This document shows, piece after piece, positions 8,937 to 16,607 of a stretch of 64,000 nt of DNA; positions within the stretch are counted from its first letter, which is position 1; the number at the start of each line of letters is the position of its first letter. The DNA lies in NCBI RefSeq assembly GCF_903819435.1, contig NZ_CAIJDP010000060.1:124001-188000 (forward strand), read 5' to 3'. Source of the stretch: Flavobacterium salmonis (GTDB taxonomy: Bacteria; Bacteroidota; Bacteroidia; Flavobacteriales; Flavobacteriaceae). Below the pieces are notes generated by a model. That model made no database searches and was not told the origin of the DNA. It saw only the letters and a list, made by a program, of their open reading frames with translations. A program made the translations under genes and the position numbers.

Positions 8937-9155
8937 TTAACCTTTCGTACCCATTACACTTTCAAATTTGTACTCAACTGCATCGTCCCTGATTTGTGGA
9001 GCAGATACTTTTGCAGTGGTCAGTATTGGGTACGTATTGGCATAAAAATTCATTACGGCTTCCACGCTCCAACGTGGTTCGGGGTCGGTAAGTCTGATGT
9101 CCTGTCCTTTATCCTTGAGTATAAACACTCGTTCCAATTGCGTTGCTAATAACAT
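8937..9155 (-). CDS. PRTRC system protein C
   Basis: A 72-residue protein, the usual size for PRTRC protein C. The segment DPEPRWSVEAVMNFYANTYP is the recognisable core of this family. The ATG at 9155 starts 17 bases after the stop of the E gene, and its own stop is 18 bases before the next gene, consistent with one operon. Its small compact beta-alpha appearance and its constant company of a ThiF protein invite comparison with a ubiquitin-like partner, but there is no C-terminal di-glycine (the end is MGTKG), so that is only speculation. Confidence 0.88.
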   Translation of the reverse strand: MLLATQLERVFILKDKGQDIRLTDPEPRWSVEAVMNFYANTYPILTTAKVSAPQIRDDAVEYKFESVMGTKG

Positions 9156-9172
9156 AGTTTCTGATTTTGGGG

Positions 9173-9808
9173 TTAATATTCCTGCTCGTCTTTGTTTTCC
9201 AACTCCATTTCCTGTTCTGCATCGTTTATTGCATAATCGGGATAAAGTCCCTCTTTGGATGGTTCGGGTTTTGCTTCTTCCATTGCTCCGAAAAGGCTCG
9301 GTGTCGCAAACTTGTCGGACAATGCTGTTTTACGTCTGCGTATCTCGTCTGCTTTTTCAGGAAAAGCTGTTATTTCGGGCACTTTCATCCATGCTTCACG
9401 GAATCTGCCTTCTTTTTCGAGTTCGTCCGCTTTTACCATTGCATCATTAAACTTCTTGTCTTTGGCTTCCTGCTCTTTCTTCTGCTTGTCGGCTTTTTCC
9501 TTTTCCATTGCCGATTGCTTTTTGGCTTCTTCCAACTGCTTCATAAAGTCTTCCATATTGACCATTAAGCCCGAAGCAGTCTGTATGGGCGTAGTTATGG
9601 TCTGAAAAAAACCGTTATCAAGTTCCTCGGCTGTTCCCCGAAGATTAAGGGGCGGTATGATGTTCTTTGCAGTATCCCCGCACCCATCGTTTTGGAGCAT
9701 TATCGATATTATAAGGTTGTTATCTGCTCCCTTTGCTATTGTCAGTTGCAGGTTACCTGTAAAATTCAACTGTGCTATCTGATTGAAAAAATTAGTTATC
9801 GTTGCCAT
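9173..9808 (-). CDS. PRTRC system protein E
   Basis: A 211-residue protein. The N-terminal half (to about residue 85) is the PRTRC E domain, opening with MATITNFFNQIAQ and containing PPLNLRGTAEELDNGFF. The middle, from about 90 to 140, is a charged helix rich in K, E, A and Q that should form a coiled coil. The tail is acidic (MELENKDEQEY). It is upstream of protein C in the same direction with a 17-base gap, and its start overlaps the preceding gene by 17 bases. Function is unknown; the coiled coil suggests a scaffolding or oligomerising role. Confidence 0.87.
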   Translation of the reverse strand: MATITNFFNQIAQLNFTGNLQLTIAKGADNNLIISIMLQNDGCGDTAKNIIPPLNLRGTAEELDNGFFQTITTPIQTASGLMVNMEDFMKQLEEAKKQSAMEKEKADKQKKEQEAKDKKFNDAMVKADELEKEGRFREAWMKVPEITAFPEKADEIRRRKTALSDKFATPSLFGAMEEAKPEPSKEGLYPDYAINDAEQEMELENKDEQEY

Positions 9809-10190
9809 AATTTAATTTTAATTTTTTAATGATTAATTCTATGATACTTTGTTCATCATGCCCTAACGCCCAAAGGCGTTTGATGAATTGCTCCATCTGC
9901 TGTTTGTATTCCTGTTCTCCCTGCTCTCCTCTAAGGAGTAGCAGATGGGTATTCCAATCCCTTACGGCTTCCCCGATTATATTGGAAAGCTTTTGGGCAT
10001 ATTGTCTTTCCTCTGCTTGATTTTCTTTTGAAAGACCAAGTTTTATGTAACTGCCCAAAACATACCAATACACTCTGGCATCTTTACCATATTTACGGTG
10101 GTTCTCTACAAATTCATTATAGAGATATTCCGCAAATTCAAAATTGTCTCCGTCTTGCTGTACCATGATTTTTATTTTTAGGTCATTCAA
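9792..10190 (-). CDS. Hypothetical protein upstream of the PRTRC genes
   Basis: A 132-residue, largely helical, cytoplasmic protein without a recognised domain. An internal ATG at 10166 (MVQQDGDNF) is an equally possible start because the upstream eight residues add nothing conserved. Its end overlaps the start of PRTRC E by 17 bases, so it is probably the first gene of that operon or translationally coupled to it. The composition matches its neighbours. I do not recognise the family. Confidence 0.6.
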   Translation of the reverse strand: MNDLKIKIMVQQDGDNFEFAEYLYNEFVENHRKYGKDARVYWYVLGSYIKLGLSKENQAEERQYAQKLSNIIGEAVRDWNTHLLLLRGEQGEQEYKQQMEQFIKRLWALGHDEQSIIELIIKKLKLNYGNDN

Positions 10191-10234
10191 GTTAATTAAG
10201 GCTCATTATTTTCTCTTACCATCCCTGTATAGCT

Positions 10235-10444
10235 TTATAAGGGTGCTTTTTCTGACGTATAAACTCCATTATTGTAGTAGCCCAAAAGCTGTTCCCAAAC
10301 TCGTATTAAGCTATCGGTATCTACATAGAAATTTCCTGTTCGGTTACAATGGATGATATATAAAGTCTTGTCTTTGTATTTCTTGTCAAGACTTTTCGCC
10401 TTAGCGTTGCTTTTCGCTCCTTCTAATGATTTGAATTTCTTCAT
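10235..10444 (-). CDS. Small basic hypothetical protein
   Basis: A 69-residue protein with a lysine-rich first half (SLEGAKSNAKAKSLDKKYKDK) and a second half with a compact aromatic core (LYIIHCNRTGNFYVDTD). It lies between DUF932 and the PRTRC leader gene, all on the minus strand. Small proteins of this size are typical filler genes of the replication/maintenance side of flavobacterial conjugative elements. No function can be read from it. Confidence 0.55.
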   Translation of the reverse strand: MKKFKSLEGAKSNAKAKSLDKKYKDKTLYIIHCNRTGNFYVDTDSLIRVWEQLLGYYNNGVYTSEKAPL

Positions 10445-10493
10445 AATTTGAATTTAAAGGCTACCACCGATTAAGGCGGTAGCCGTGGGTTAT

Positions 10494-11567
10494 TTAATTA
10501 AAATGCAGGATTTCTGCGCCATCTGTTACAAATGAGGTACACAGTTCAAAAGCCTTTTGGGACTTTAGCTGTGCCGTACCACCTAATACAATACTCTGCA
10601 ACTTTGCTTCGTCATTTTTGTAACTACGTACATTTTGATAGTAGCCAGTAACTGCATTGTATGCCCCGAACAAAGTGCCTTTTGTGGTGTCCATCTGCTG
10701 GGTTTCGCTTATCATCGCATAGGAAAAAGCATCATCAACGGTGTTTTTGAACACGGTTGAAATTTCATCTTCCGCACCTTTTTTAATTAAGTCAAGGGTT
10801 TCCTTGTTCGGGCAGAGTGCCAATTGGATTAGCTTTCTTACTTCTTGGTCAGTTACCTTAACTTTTGCCCACTTATTGAATATGCCCTCCAATTGACTGC
10901 TGAGTGTGTTGGCGAGTCCCATAATCTTGTGTGCGTTCTCAATACGCTGTTTTGCCCCTGAAGTGTGTTTGATACGCACTACATTGGTCATCGAACGTAA
11001 TGAAGCATTAAGGGTATTTTGACATACAATCCGGATAGGTGTAAATGCGGCTGTAATGCTTCCACTGCCATCATGCGAAGTGGTCAGGAAAATGTAACGC
11101 TCGGTTACATCATCACCATTGCCCACACGGATATAATCAGGCAGTTTGGCTGTGATAAATATGCGTTCTCCCTGTCCCAATGCTCCTGCGGTTTCGTAGA
11201 GAATTCCATCGCCACCCCCTACAATGGCATCAAAAAAGTTGAAGGCTTCACGGTTTTGTACAATGTGGTAGTCTTTGCCTACCACGCCCAATACTGCATT
11301 GTTATCGGTGCGGATGTTGGCGAAATAATTAGGTACTTCCAATTCGTTACTGCCTATTTCAATGCCGTTAGCCGTTTCAATAATGCCCGAACCTTTGGTA
11401 AAGAGCGGGGATTTTGCGACTTGGTAATCCAATCCTGCATGCTTTATAGCTTCTTCACTGGTTGGGTACTCTGAAACGATTTGCCCTAAACCGTGCCACG
11501 CTTTCTGTTGAACACTAAAGAATGAATAACGTCCTGTTTTCTCGTTGAAATTGATATTATGTGCCAT
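10494..11567 (-). CDS. DUF932 domain protein (phage/plasmid-like TIGR03299 type)
   Basis: A 357-residue soluble protein. The opening SFFSVQQKAWHGLGQIV, the NFFDAIVGGG loop and RIVCQNTLNAS near the centre are hallmarks of the DUF932/TIGR03299 family found on plasmids, phages and conjugative elements. Its biochemical role is not established; because it is regularly next to single-strand binding protein and other DNA-maintenance genes it is usually assumed to support replication or recombination of the element. It is followed upstream by ssb, 45 bases away on the same strand. Confidence 0.88.
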   Translation of the reverse strand: MAHNINFNEKTGRYSFFSVQQKAWHGLGQIVSEYPTSEEAIKHAGLDYQVAKSPLFTKGSGIIETANGIEIGSNELEVPNYFANIRTDNNAVLGVVGKDYHIVQNREAFNFFDAIVGGGDGILYETAGALGQGERIFITAKLPDYIRVGNGDDVTERYIFLTTSHDGSGSITAAFTPIRIVCQNTLNASLRSMTNVVRIKHTSGAKQRIENAHKIMGLANTLSSQLEGIFNKWAKVKVTDQEVRKLIQLALCPNKETLDLIKKGAEDEISTVFKNTVDDAFSYAMISETQQMDTTKGTLFGAYNAVTGYYQNVRSYKNDEAKLQSIVLGGTAQLKSQKAFELCTSFVTDGAEILHFN

Positions 11568-11612
11568 GATAAAATGATTTAAAAATTTGATAATTATTTG
11601 AATACTTCTTGA

Positions 11613-11990
11613 TTAAAATGGGAGATCGTTTTCAGGCTTCTCATTGCTTGTTCCTTTGTTAGCCTGTGCCGTTTCCGATTTTTTACCGCCCGCATGCAGT
11701 TTGATTTGGGAGGTATTGAAATTCAGTCCTGCGCGGGCTTCCCCGTCACTGCCTGTCCATGCCCTTGCGCTTACCGTGCCTGTGAGTTCCACAAGAGAAC
11801 CCTTGGTAAGTATTTTGGCAACCTTGGAGCTAATCCAATAAGCGCAGTCGAAGTACGTTGTCTGCTCTATGCGCTCGCCCGCTTTATTTTTGTAGCTCTC
11901 GTTGATAGCTACTGAAAAGTTTACTACTGTTTTGCTGTTCGACACATTGCGTACCTGCGCATCTGATGTCACCCTTCCAATGATGTTCAT
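11613..11990 (-). CDS. ssb: Single-stranded DNA-binding protein of the element
   Basis: A 125-residue OB-fold protein, counted from the ATG at 11990 (MNIIGRVTSDAQVR), where SSB proteins normally start; an upstream ATG at 12014 would add eight non-conserved residues. The core shows VNFSVAINESYKNKAGE and TTYFDCAYWI, and the C-terminus is the acidic tip ENDLPF that recruits partner proteins to SSB. It coats single-stranded DNA during conjugative transfer or replication. It is the first gene of the minus-strand maintenance block and is preceded by a 390-base structured, non-coding region. Confidence 0.93.
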   Translation of the reverse strand: MNIIGRVTSDAQVRNVSNSKTVVNFSVAINESYKNKAGERIEQTTYFDCAYWISSKVAKILTKGSLVELTGTVSARAWTGSDGEARAGLNFNTSQIKLHAGGKKSETAQANKGTSNEKPENDLPF

Positions 11991-12380
11991 AATCGTTTTT
12001 TTAGTGTTATACAATCCTGTTACGTTTGTTTTTCTCTTAACCTGCCTGCCTCAAAAAATATTTATCCAAAAGAAAAAACGGAAAAAAAGAAAGCCATAAA
12101 AAGGTATGGACAATGCGGAAGGCCAAAAGGAAACGGAATAATTGGAGGGGTACCCTTTAGGGGAGGAGACCGTTTATGCCGTAGTCTTTTGGCGGGGGAT
12201 TCGGCGGGTGTCCATAATACCTTAGCTGCCTTTTTATCCTTTTTCGTATTGGAAAGTATTCTGGTATCTGGATTCGATGTTTATTCTGCGTATCAATGCA
12301 GAACAACAAAAACAGTGTTGGAACTGACTCAGCCAGCCAAATACAGACCTAAGAAAGCTGTTTAGCGAAGAATAATAATC
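11991..12380. promoter_or_regulatory. Structured non-coding region upstream of ssb
   Basis: This 390-base gap separates divergent genes and must contain their promoters. Between about 12098 and 12240 it holds several imperfect inverted matches: GGTATGGACA near 12103 against TGTCCATAATACC near 12210, and GGCCAAAAGG at 12121 against TCTTTTGGCG at 12186. It is locally GC- and G-rich (GGAGGGGTACCC) in a low-GC genome. This could be a structured leader RNA, a recombination site or a single-strand origin; I cannot decide between these from sequence alone. Confidence 0.45.
12164..12196 (+). repeat. Direct repeat copy 1 bounding the cargo island
   Basis: The core CGTTTATGCCGTAGTCTTTT at 12171-12190 recurs at 18476-18495 with one mismatch in 20. 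Similarity extends weakly on both sides (AGGA before; CCTTAGCTGC near 12220 against CCTTACAGCTGC near 18528). The two copies are in the same orientation about 6.3 kb apart and enclose all of the AT-rich cargo genes. Confidence 0.7.
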
Positions 12381-12668
12381 ATGGACTTAGGAGAACTATT
12401 AGATTATCTGGCTATCATTGAAAATGACAGCAGACTGAATGTCTGGCATTTTGCCCTGTTGAGTGCTATCCTATATCTGGGATACCGTCAGGGACAAAAA
12501 AAATCCATAAATGTGAGCAGAAGCAAAATTATGGCCTTAGCGCATATCCATACTTTACCCACATACCACAAGTATTTTAAGCAATTGCAGGAAATGGAAT
12601 ATATCAGTTATCTACCATCTTATCATCCTGGTTACAGAAGTAAAATTGATTTACTGATAAAACTATAA
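12381..12668 (+). CDS. Small winged-helix-like protein of the element
   Basis: A 95-residue protein with acidic N-terminus and a helix-rich body. The segment SRSKIMALAHIHTLPTYHKYFKQLQ has the spacing of a helix-turn-helix with recognition helix, and the following YISYLPSYHPGYRSKIDLLIKL could form the wing, so a small DNA-binding role is plausible. It is transcribed away from ssb across the structured region. Proteins of this size and type occur next to the ssb/DUF932 block in flavobacterial elements. The DNA-binding idea is inferred from secondary-structure pattern only. Confidence 0.6.
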   Translation: MDLGELLDYLAIIENDSRLNVWHFALLSAILYLGYRQGQKKSINVSRSKIMALAHIHTLPTYHKYFKQLQEMEYISYLPSYHPGYRSKIDLLIKL

Positions 12669-12931
12669 AATTGTGTTCTGAATACAGAGATAGAGGCAAC
12701 AATTGCTGAATGAGATAAAAAAACAGAAATAAATGGCTACGTAAACTCAAAAAAGTAGTAAAACAAACGAAATATATACCAATGCAATTAAAAAAAACTT
12801 TCCGCAAATTAAAAGTGTGTTTAATGATTTGTAAAAATATATTTATAAATTCGTAACACAATTTTTTCATACATTTATCACACATGTAATTAAGTTGGCA
12901 GTAATATTACCGCAGAAGAGGAGAATTCAAT

Positions 12932-13525
12932 ATGTTTAATAAAATGATAATAGAAGGTTTAAATATATTTATAACTTGGGATCAGTATAAAATTTTATTG
13001 AATGATAATGTTCGTGAAAAACTTGACAATTTACAACCAATCGACCCCGATAATGTCAAAAAAGTTTTCAAAGAAAAAAATAAAATTTTATTTGATGCAA
13101 TAGAAACAAGATATAGAAATAAAGAAAATGCTCTTGAATTTCTAAATAGTTGGATGAAATTTGACATTGAAGGTAAAGAAGCAAAAGAAAATGCTTGGAA
13201 TTTACTTAACGATTATTGCCGTGAAAAAGATTATACTTATCTAAAAGACAATAGAAGTTTTGACGAACAATTGAGAGCCGATTGTTTGGGAAATTCATAT
13301 ACATATTACCCATTGAGCAAGAAATTTTCATTAATTTACCATATACCTGAAAGAAAAAATTGGTTTGGCAAAATAATACAATTTAGTTCAGAAATAGAAA
13401 TATTAATCGATACTGATAAAATAACAAGAATTGAAGGAGAATTTAAATTTATATTTAAAATTCACACACTTGAATATGAATATATTTTTGGTCGAGGATT
13501 ATCTATAATTCCTAATAATAAATAA
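12932..13525 (+). CDS. Unknown cargo protein (197 aa)
   Basis: A cytoplasmic 197-residue protein without signal peptide or membrane segment. The first 100 residues are helical and charged; the last 90 are beta-rich (IEILIDTDKITRIEGEFKFIFKIHTLEYEYIFG). I do not recognise it. The next gene starts 39 bases downstream, so the two are likely cotranscribed and may act together, for instance as an effector and partner. Codon use is extremely AT-rich compared with the PRTRC genes, which points to a separate origin as cargo. Confidence 0.6.
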   Translation: MFNKMIIEGLNIFITWDQYKILLNDNVREKLDNLQPIDPDNVKKVFKEKNKILFDAIETRYRNKENALEFLNSWMKFDIEGKEAKENAWNLLNDYCREKDYTYLKDNRSFDEQLRADCLGNSYTYYPLSKKFSLIYHIPERKNWFGKIIQFSSEIEILIDTDKITRIEGEFKFIFKIHTLEYEYIFGRGLSIIPNNK

Positions 13526-13564
13526 AAATACTACTGCCAAACATACGTTATTATAAAACAAAAA

Positions 13565-14362
13565 ATGAGCCTAGAATTATTACAAAAAATTTATAAAAAT
13601 AGATTTGACATGTCGGATTATCTAATTCATTTCACAAGAAAAAACGATGATAGTACCGCATTTCAAAACTTAAAAAAAATCATCAAAAGTGGAAAATTAA
13701 AAGCAGGCTGGTCTGTTAGAAACACCAAAAGAACAATTTTCGGAAAATATCCAGCTGTTTGTTTTACGGAAATGCCTTTGTTTAGTTTCTTAACATATGT
13801 ACAAAATAGAAATGATATTGAAAAAATTGATTTATATGGAATTGCTATTTCTAAAGATTTTATGTTTAAAAAAGGAGCCCGAAATGTAATTTACGGACTA
13901 ACCCGGGGAAATAATGACGAAACACATTCTGAAAACGGAGAATGGTTTACACCACATCTACCCGAGGAAGAACAATATAGGTATATGTTGACTGATTTTT
14001 CAGATAAAAATGATTGGACACATGAAAGAGAATGGAGATGGAGAAATTGTTTTGAATTTTCAAAAGGGGATTATTTCCCAATTTGGAAAAATGATGAAAT
14101 AATAAGAGTTAGTGACAAAAATTGCGGTGATGCGCGCTTTAATCAAGATAAAAACATTTACATTATCGTCCGTAATTTGCTTGAAGCTGATGAATTAAAA
14201 GAAATTTTTAATTCATTAAATTCCGATGAATTTAATCCACGTAACATAGAAAAAACATATGTAATAGTAATAGAAAGTATTAAAAAACCATACAAATATG
14301 ATTTATTAACTTTTGAGTATTTGATACAAAATAAAATTTGCATACCAATGTACAGCAGCTAA
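13565..14362 (+). CDS. Protein with HFT / CFTE / EREWR motifs (DUF2971- or AbiGi-like), candidate defence protein
   Basis: A 265-residue cytoplasmic protein. Visible landmarks are LIHFTR (His-22), KKIIKSGKLKAG, AVCFTEMPL (Glu-69), YGIAISKDF and HEREWRWR (Glu-154 to Arg-157). This order of an N-terminal H-F-T, a C-F-x-[ED]-x-P-L strand, a Y-G-[IV]-x-[FI] strand and an acidic-R-E-W-R motif is seen in DUF2971-type proteins and AbiGi-like abortive-infection antitoxin families. Some relatives are suspected to have an ADP-ribosyltransferase-like fold. It is the second gene of a pair starting 39 bases after the 197-residue protein. Family placement is by motif memory, so it is tentative; the defence role is inference. 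Confidence 0.6.
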   Translation: MSLELLQKIYKNRFDMSDYLIHFTRKNDDSTAFQNLKKIIKSGKLKAGWSVRNTKRTIFGKYPAVCFTEMPLFSFLTYVQNRNDIEKIDLYGIAISKDFMFKKGARNVIYGLTRGNNDETHSENGEWFTPHLPEEEQYRYMLTDFSDKNDWTHEREWRWRNCFEFSKGDYFPIWKNDEIIRVSDKNCGDARFNQDKNIYIIVRNLLEADELKEIFNSLNSDEFNPRNIEKTYVIVIESIKKPYKYDLLTFEYLIQNKICIPMYSS

Positions 14363-14478
14363 CGGCCGTTACAAGGTATTTTATAAGTTAAAGTGGAATT
14401 AGTATTTTTTATCACATTTACGTTTAGCCGGAAATACTCAGTTTTATAACTCGCAATATCTTGTAGCACCAAGACGTC

Positions 14479-14585
14479 AGGCTGTGAAAAAACCTCTGAA
14501 AATTTAAGCAGTATTCGGATAGCTACCAAAGAAAAAACTCAAATACGGGTTTCTCAAGAGGGTAATTTTAGTTTTTTCACAGCCT
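14479..14585. mobile_element. MITE-like element with 15-base terminal inverted repeats
   Basis: AGGCTGTGAAAAAAC at 14479-14493 is repeated as its exact reverse complement at 14571-14585. The 107-base unit contains no gene. ACGT lies one base outside each terminus (within GACGTC on the left and AACGTT on the right) and could be a target duplication. Termini starting GGCTGTG and rich in A resemble those of several insertion-sequence families, so this may be a non-autonomous derivative; no matching transposase is in the window. Confidence 0.6.
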
Positions 14586-14640
14586 AACGTTGTACCTCAT
14601 TTTGAAACCAAAAAGACTTGCTCCTTAAATAAAATTTTAT

Positions 14641-15417
14641 ATGATTAACACATTAGAATACCAACTCTCGATTAATCGTGAACTTGACACAATAAAAAAT
14701 CGAGTAAGAAATTTAATTGGAGATGCTCATTGGGGAGAAGACGGAAGATATAAAGAAGAAAAACTTAAATCTATTTTAAGAAGTAGATTGCCGAATAATT
14801 TATCTGTTGGGACAGGATTTGTTCTGAATCAAATTTCTCCTACTGAAAATACTGTTTCAAAACAGATCGATATATTAATTTATGACAATACTCAACCTAC
14901 GATATTTAAAGAAGGAGACTTTGTAATTGTTACACAAAATAGCGTTAAAGCATTAATAGAAGTTAAATCAAAAGTATCGTCAAGTCGAACACATAAGAAT
15001 GGATTGTATAAAGTTGTTGAAAATTTCAGTTCGATTCTTAGATTTCCAGAATTGTCAAGAACAGATAACAATCGAATATTCAGAGGTCTTATTTCTTTTG
15101 ATTATCAAGGAGGGATAAAGTCATCCATTATTGATGAATCATTAAGACTTTCAGAAGGAATAATTAATCATTTTTCATTAGGTGGTAACATATTTATACG
15201 TCATTGGTTGACAAGTGAAGGGTTGTATCCGCCAATTCAAGCAAATTGCGACTCCAATTTCTATAATGTTTATAAGTTAGACGGATTATCTCATTCGTAT
15301 TTTATTTCAAATCTTATTCATATGACTACAACTGCAGATTTGAGTGACAGATATTTTATGGACTTTCCCATAGAAGGAACGAAAGAGATCAAAAGAAACA
15401 GAACAGTTTGCCTATAA
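14641..15417 (+). CDS. DUF6602 protein, PD-(D/E)XK nuclease-like
   Basis: A 258-residue soluble protein. An N-terminal helix carries GEDGRYKEEKL (Glu-39/Glu-40), then LPNNLSVGTGFV, then QIDILIYD with Asp-77, then ALIEVKSK with Glu-107 and Lys-109. That E ... D ... E-x-K layout is the catalytic pattern of PD-(D/E)XK nucleases, and the overall run matches DUF6602. Such proteins often occur in defence islands, some as restriction-like effectors, but no methyltransferase or partner is adjacent. The gene starts about 55 bases after the MITE-like element. Fold assignment is good from motifs; activity is unproven. Confidence 0.72.
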   Translation: MINTLEYQLSINRELDTIKNRVRNLIGDAHWGEDGRYKEEKLKSILRSRLPNNLSVGTGFVLNQISPTENTVSKQIDILIYDNTQPTIFKEGDFVIVTQNSVKALIEVKSKVSSSRTHKNGLYKVVENFSSILRFPELSRTDNNRIFRGLISFDYQGGIKSSIIDESLRLSEGIINHFSLGGNIFIRHWLTSEGLYPPIQANCDSNFYNVYKLDGLSHSYFISNLIHMTTTADLSDRYFMDFPIEGTKEIKRNRTVCL

Positions 15418-15493
15418 AAACGAGGCGTAATTGGAGTTACGTGATATTTAAGCAAAATGATAGAATTCAAAATTTAATAACCAAAATAAACTA

Positions 15494-16048
15494 ATGAAAA
15501 ATACACGAATTACATTTGCAATTATTATTTCAATGCTATTTTTTAGTTGCGGAAATCCGAAATCTGAAAAAACTGAAACTGTAATAGTAGCTCCAAAAAC
15601 TGAAACTTCAAATTTGGAAAAATTAGAAGTTGAATCTTCAAGATTAAGAGCAGGTGGTTCAATAAAAAAAGTTGAACTTAAAAACGGAAAAGCAATAATT
15701 GAATATGTCAAAGATTATAATGAATACAAAAAATTAAATCCTCAATCAGGATTAACTGAATTAGATTTAGAAAATTATTGGAATTCCTCAGATGCTATTG
15801 AAAAAGCACTTGTTGATGGGTCAATTAAATTAATGACGAAACTTGATTTCCTTGATCAAGTAGAAATTATTTTGCCTAATAAAGGAACTGTCAATTCTAT
15901 AAACGTTAAAAAATCTGAATTAGAAAAATTTATTGGGGCAGATTTTGGCACAATTAAAAATAACTTAGATGAAAAATTTTCAAAGCCATATGTTTATAAT
16001 GACAGTGGAAGAGAAAAATTATTTTCAAAATTCGGAAAAAAGAAATAA
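15494..16048 (+). CDS. Unknown lipoprotein (184 aa)
   Basis: The N-terminus is a lipoprotein signal (MKNTRITFAIIISMLFF followed by SCG), so the mature protein should be membrane-anchored at Cys-19. A short Glu/Thr/Lys linker is followed by a domain of mixed helices and strands (about 55-184). No known domain is recognised. It stands 76 bases after DUF6602 and in the same direction. Strong lysine, asparagine and glutamate content reflects the AT-rich composition of the cargo island. Confidence 0.62.
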   Translation: MKNTRITFAIIISMLFFSCGNPKSEKTETVIVAPKTETSNLEKLEVESSRLRAGGSIKKVELKNGKAIIEYVKDYNEYKKLNPQSGLTELDLENYWNSSDAIEKALVDGSIKLMTKLDFLDQVEIILPNKGTVNSINVKKSELEKFIGADFGTIKNNLDEKFSKPYVYNDSGREKLFSKFGKKK

Positions 16049-16122
16049 AAAATTATAACAATAGGAGTCCGAATATAAAAAAATGGAGGTTTTTTATACA
16101 AACTGACGGTACCAGCCATATT

Positions 16123-16590
16123 TTGAAAATCATGCTAAATAGATACAAAACTCATCAAAAAATATTAACTCATTTAAAAGATGAGTATAAAAAACACAAC
16201 CAAGAAAATTTAGATTTGTATGCTTTCAACTCTGAAAAAATCGCAGCAAAAGTAAATTTTACGATTACTAAAGTTGAGGCTGCTTTATATGAACTTAAAG
16301 AATTGAATCTTGTCGACTTTAGAAAAGATGGTGAAAAATTTAAAATTAGCGACTCTGGAATTGCTAAAGAAAAAACAAATTTTTACAGAGAAAAACAATA
16401 TGATTATGTAGTTGCTCGGTTAAAAGACTTGGCTTTATTCACAACCTCAATACTTGCAATTTTTTCTTTTATGATTACAATTTATAAAATAAGCTCTGAT
16501 AATTTTGAGAGTAAGGAATTGAAAAAAAGGATAAATTATTTAGAATTAAAATTAGAAAAACAAAAAAGTATAAATAAGACTGGTAAGTAA
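16123..16590 (+). CDS. Winged-helix protein with membrane anchor and coiled-coil tail
   Basis: A 155-residue protein. Residues about 10-85 look like a winged helix: NSEKIAAKVNFTITKVEAALYELKELNLV is a helix-turn-helix plus the following basic wing. A single hydrophobic helix (about 105-123, ALFTTSILAIFSFMITIYK) is followed by a short coiled coil (KRINYLELKLEKQK). ATG codons at 16123 and 16132 are both usable as starts. A DNA- or RNA-binding head tethered to the membrane through one helix is unusual for a transcription factor. I do not recognise the family. Confidence 0.6.
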   Translation: MKIMLNRYKTHQKILTHLKDEYKKHNQENLDLYAFNSEKIAAKVNFTITKVEAALYELKELNLVDFRKDGEKFKISDSGIAKEKTNFYREKQYDYVVARLKDLALFTTSILAIFSFMITIYKISSDNFESKELKKRINYLELKLEKQKSINKTGK

Positions 16591-16607
16591 AATATAAACA
16601 GACTGTT

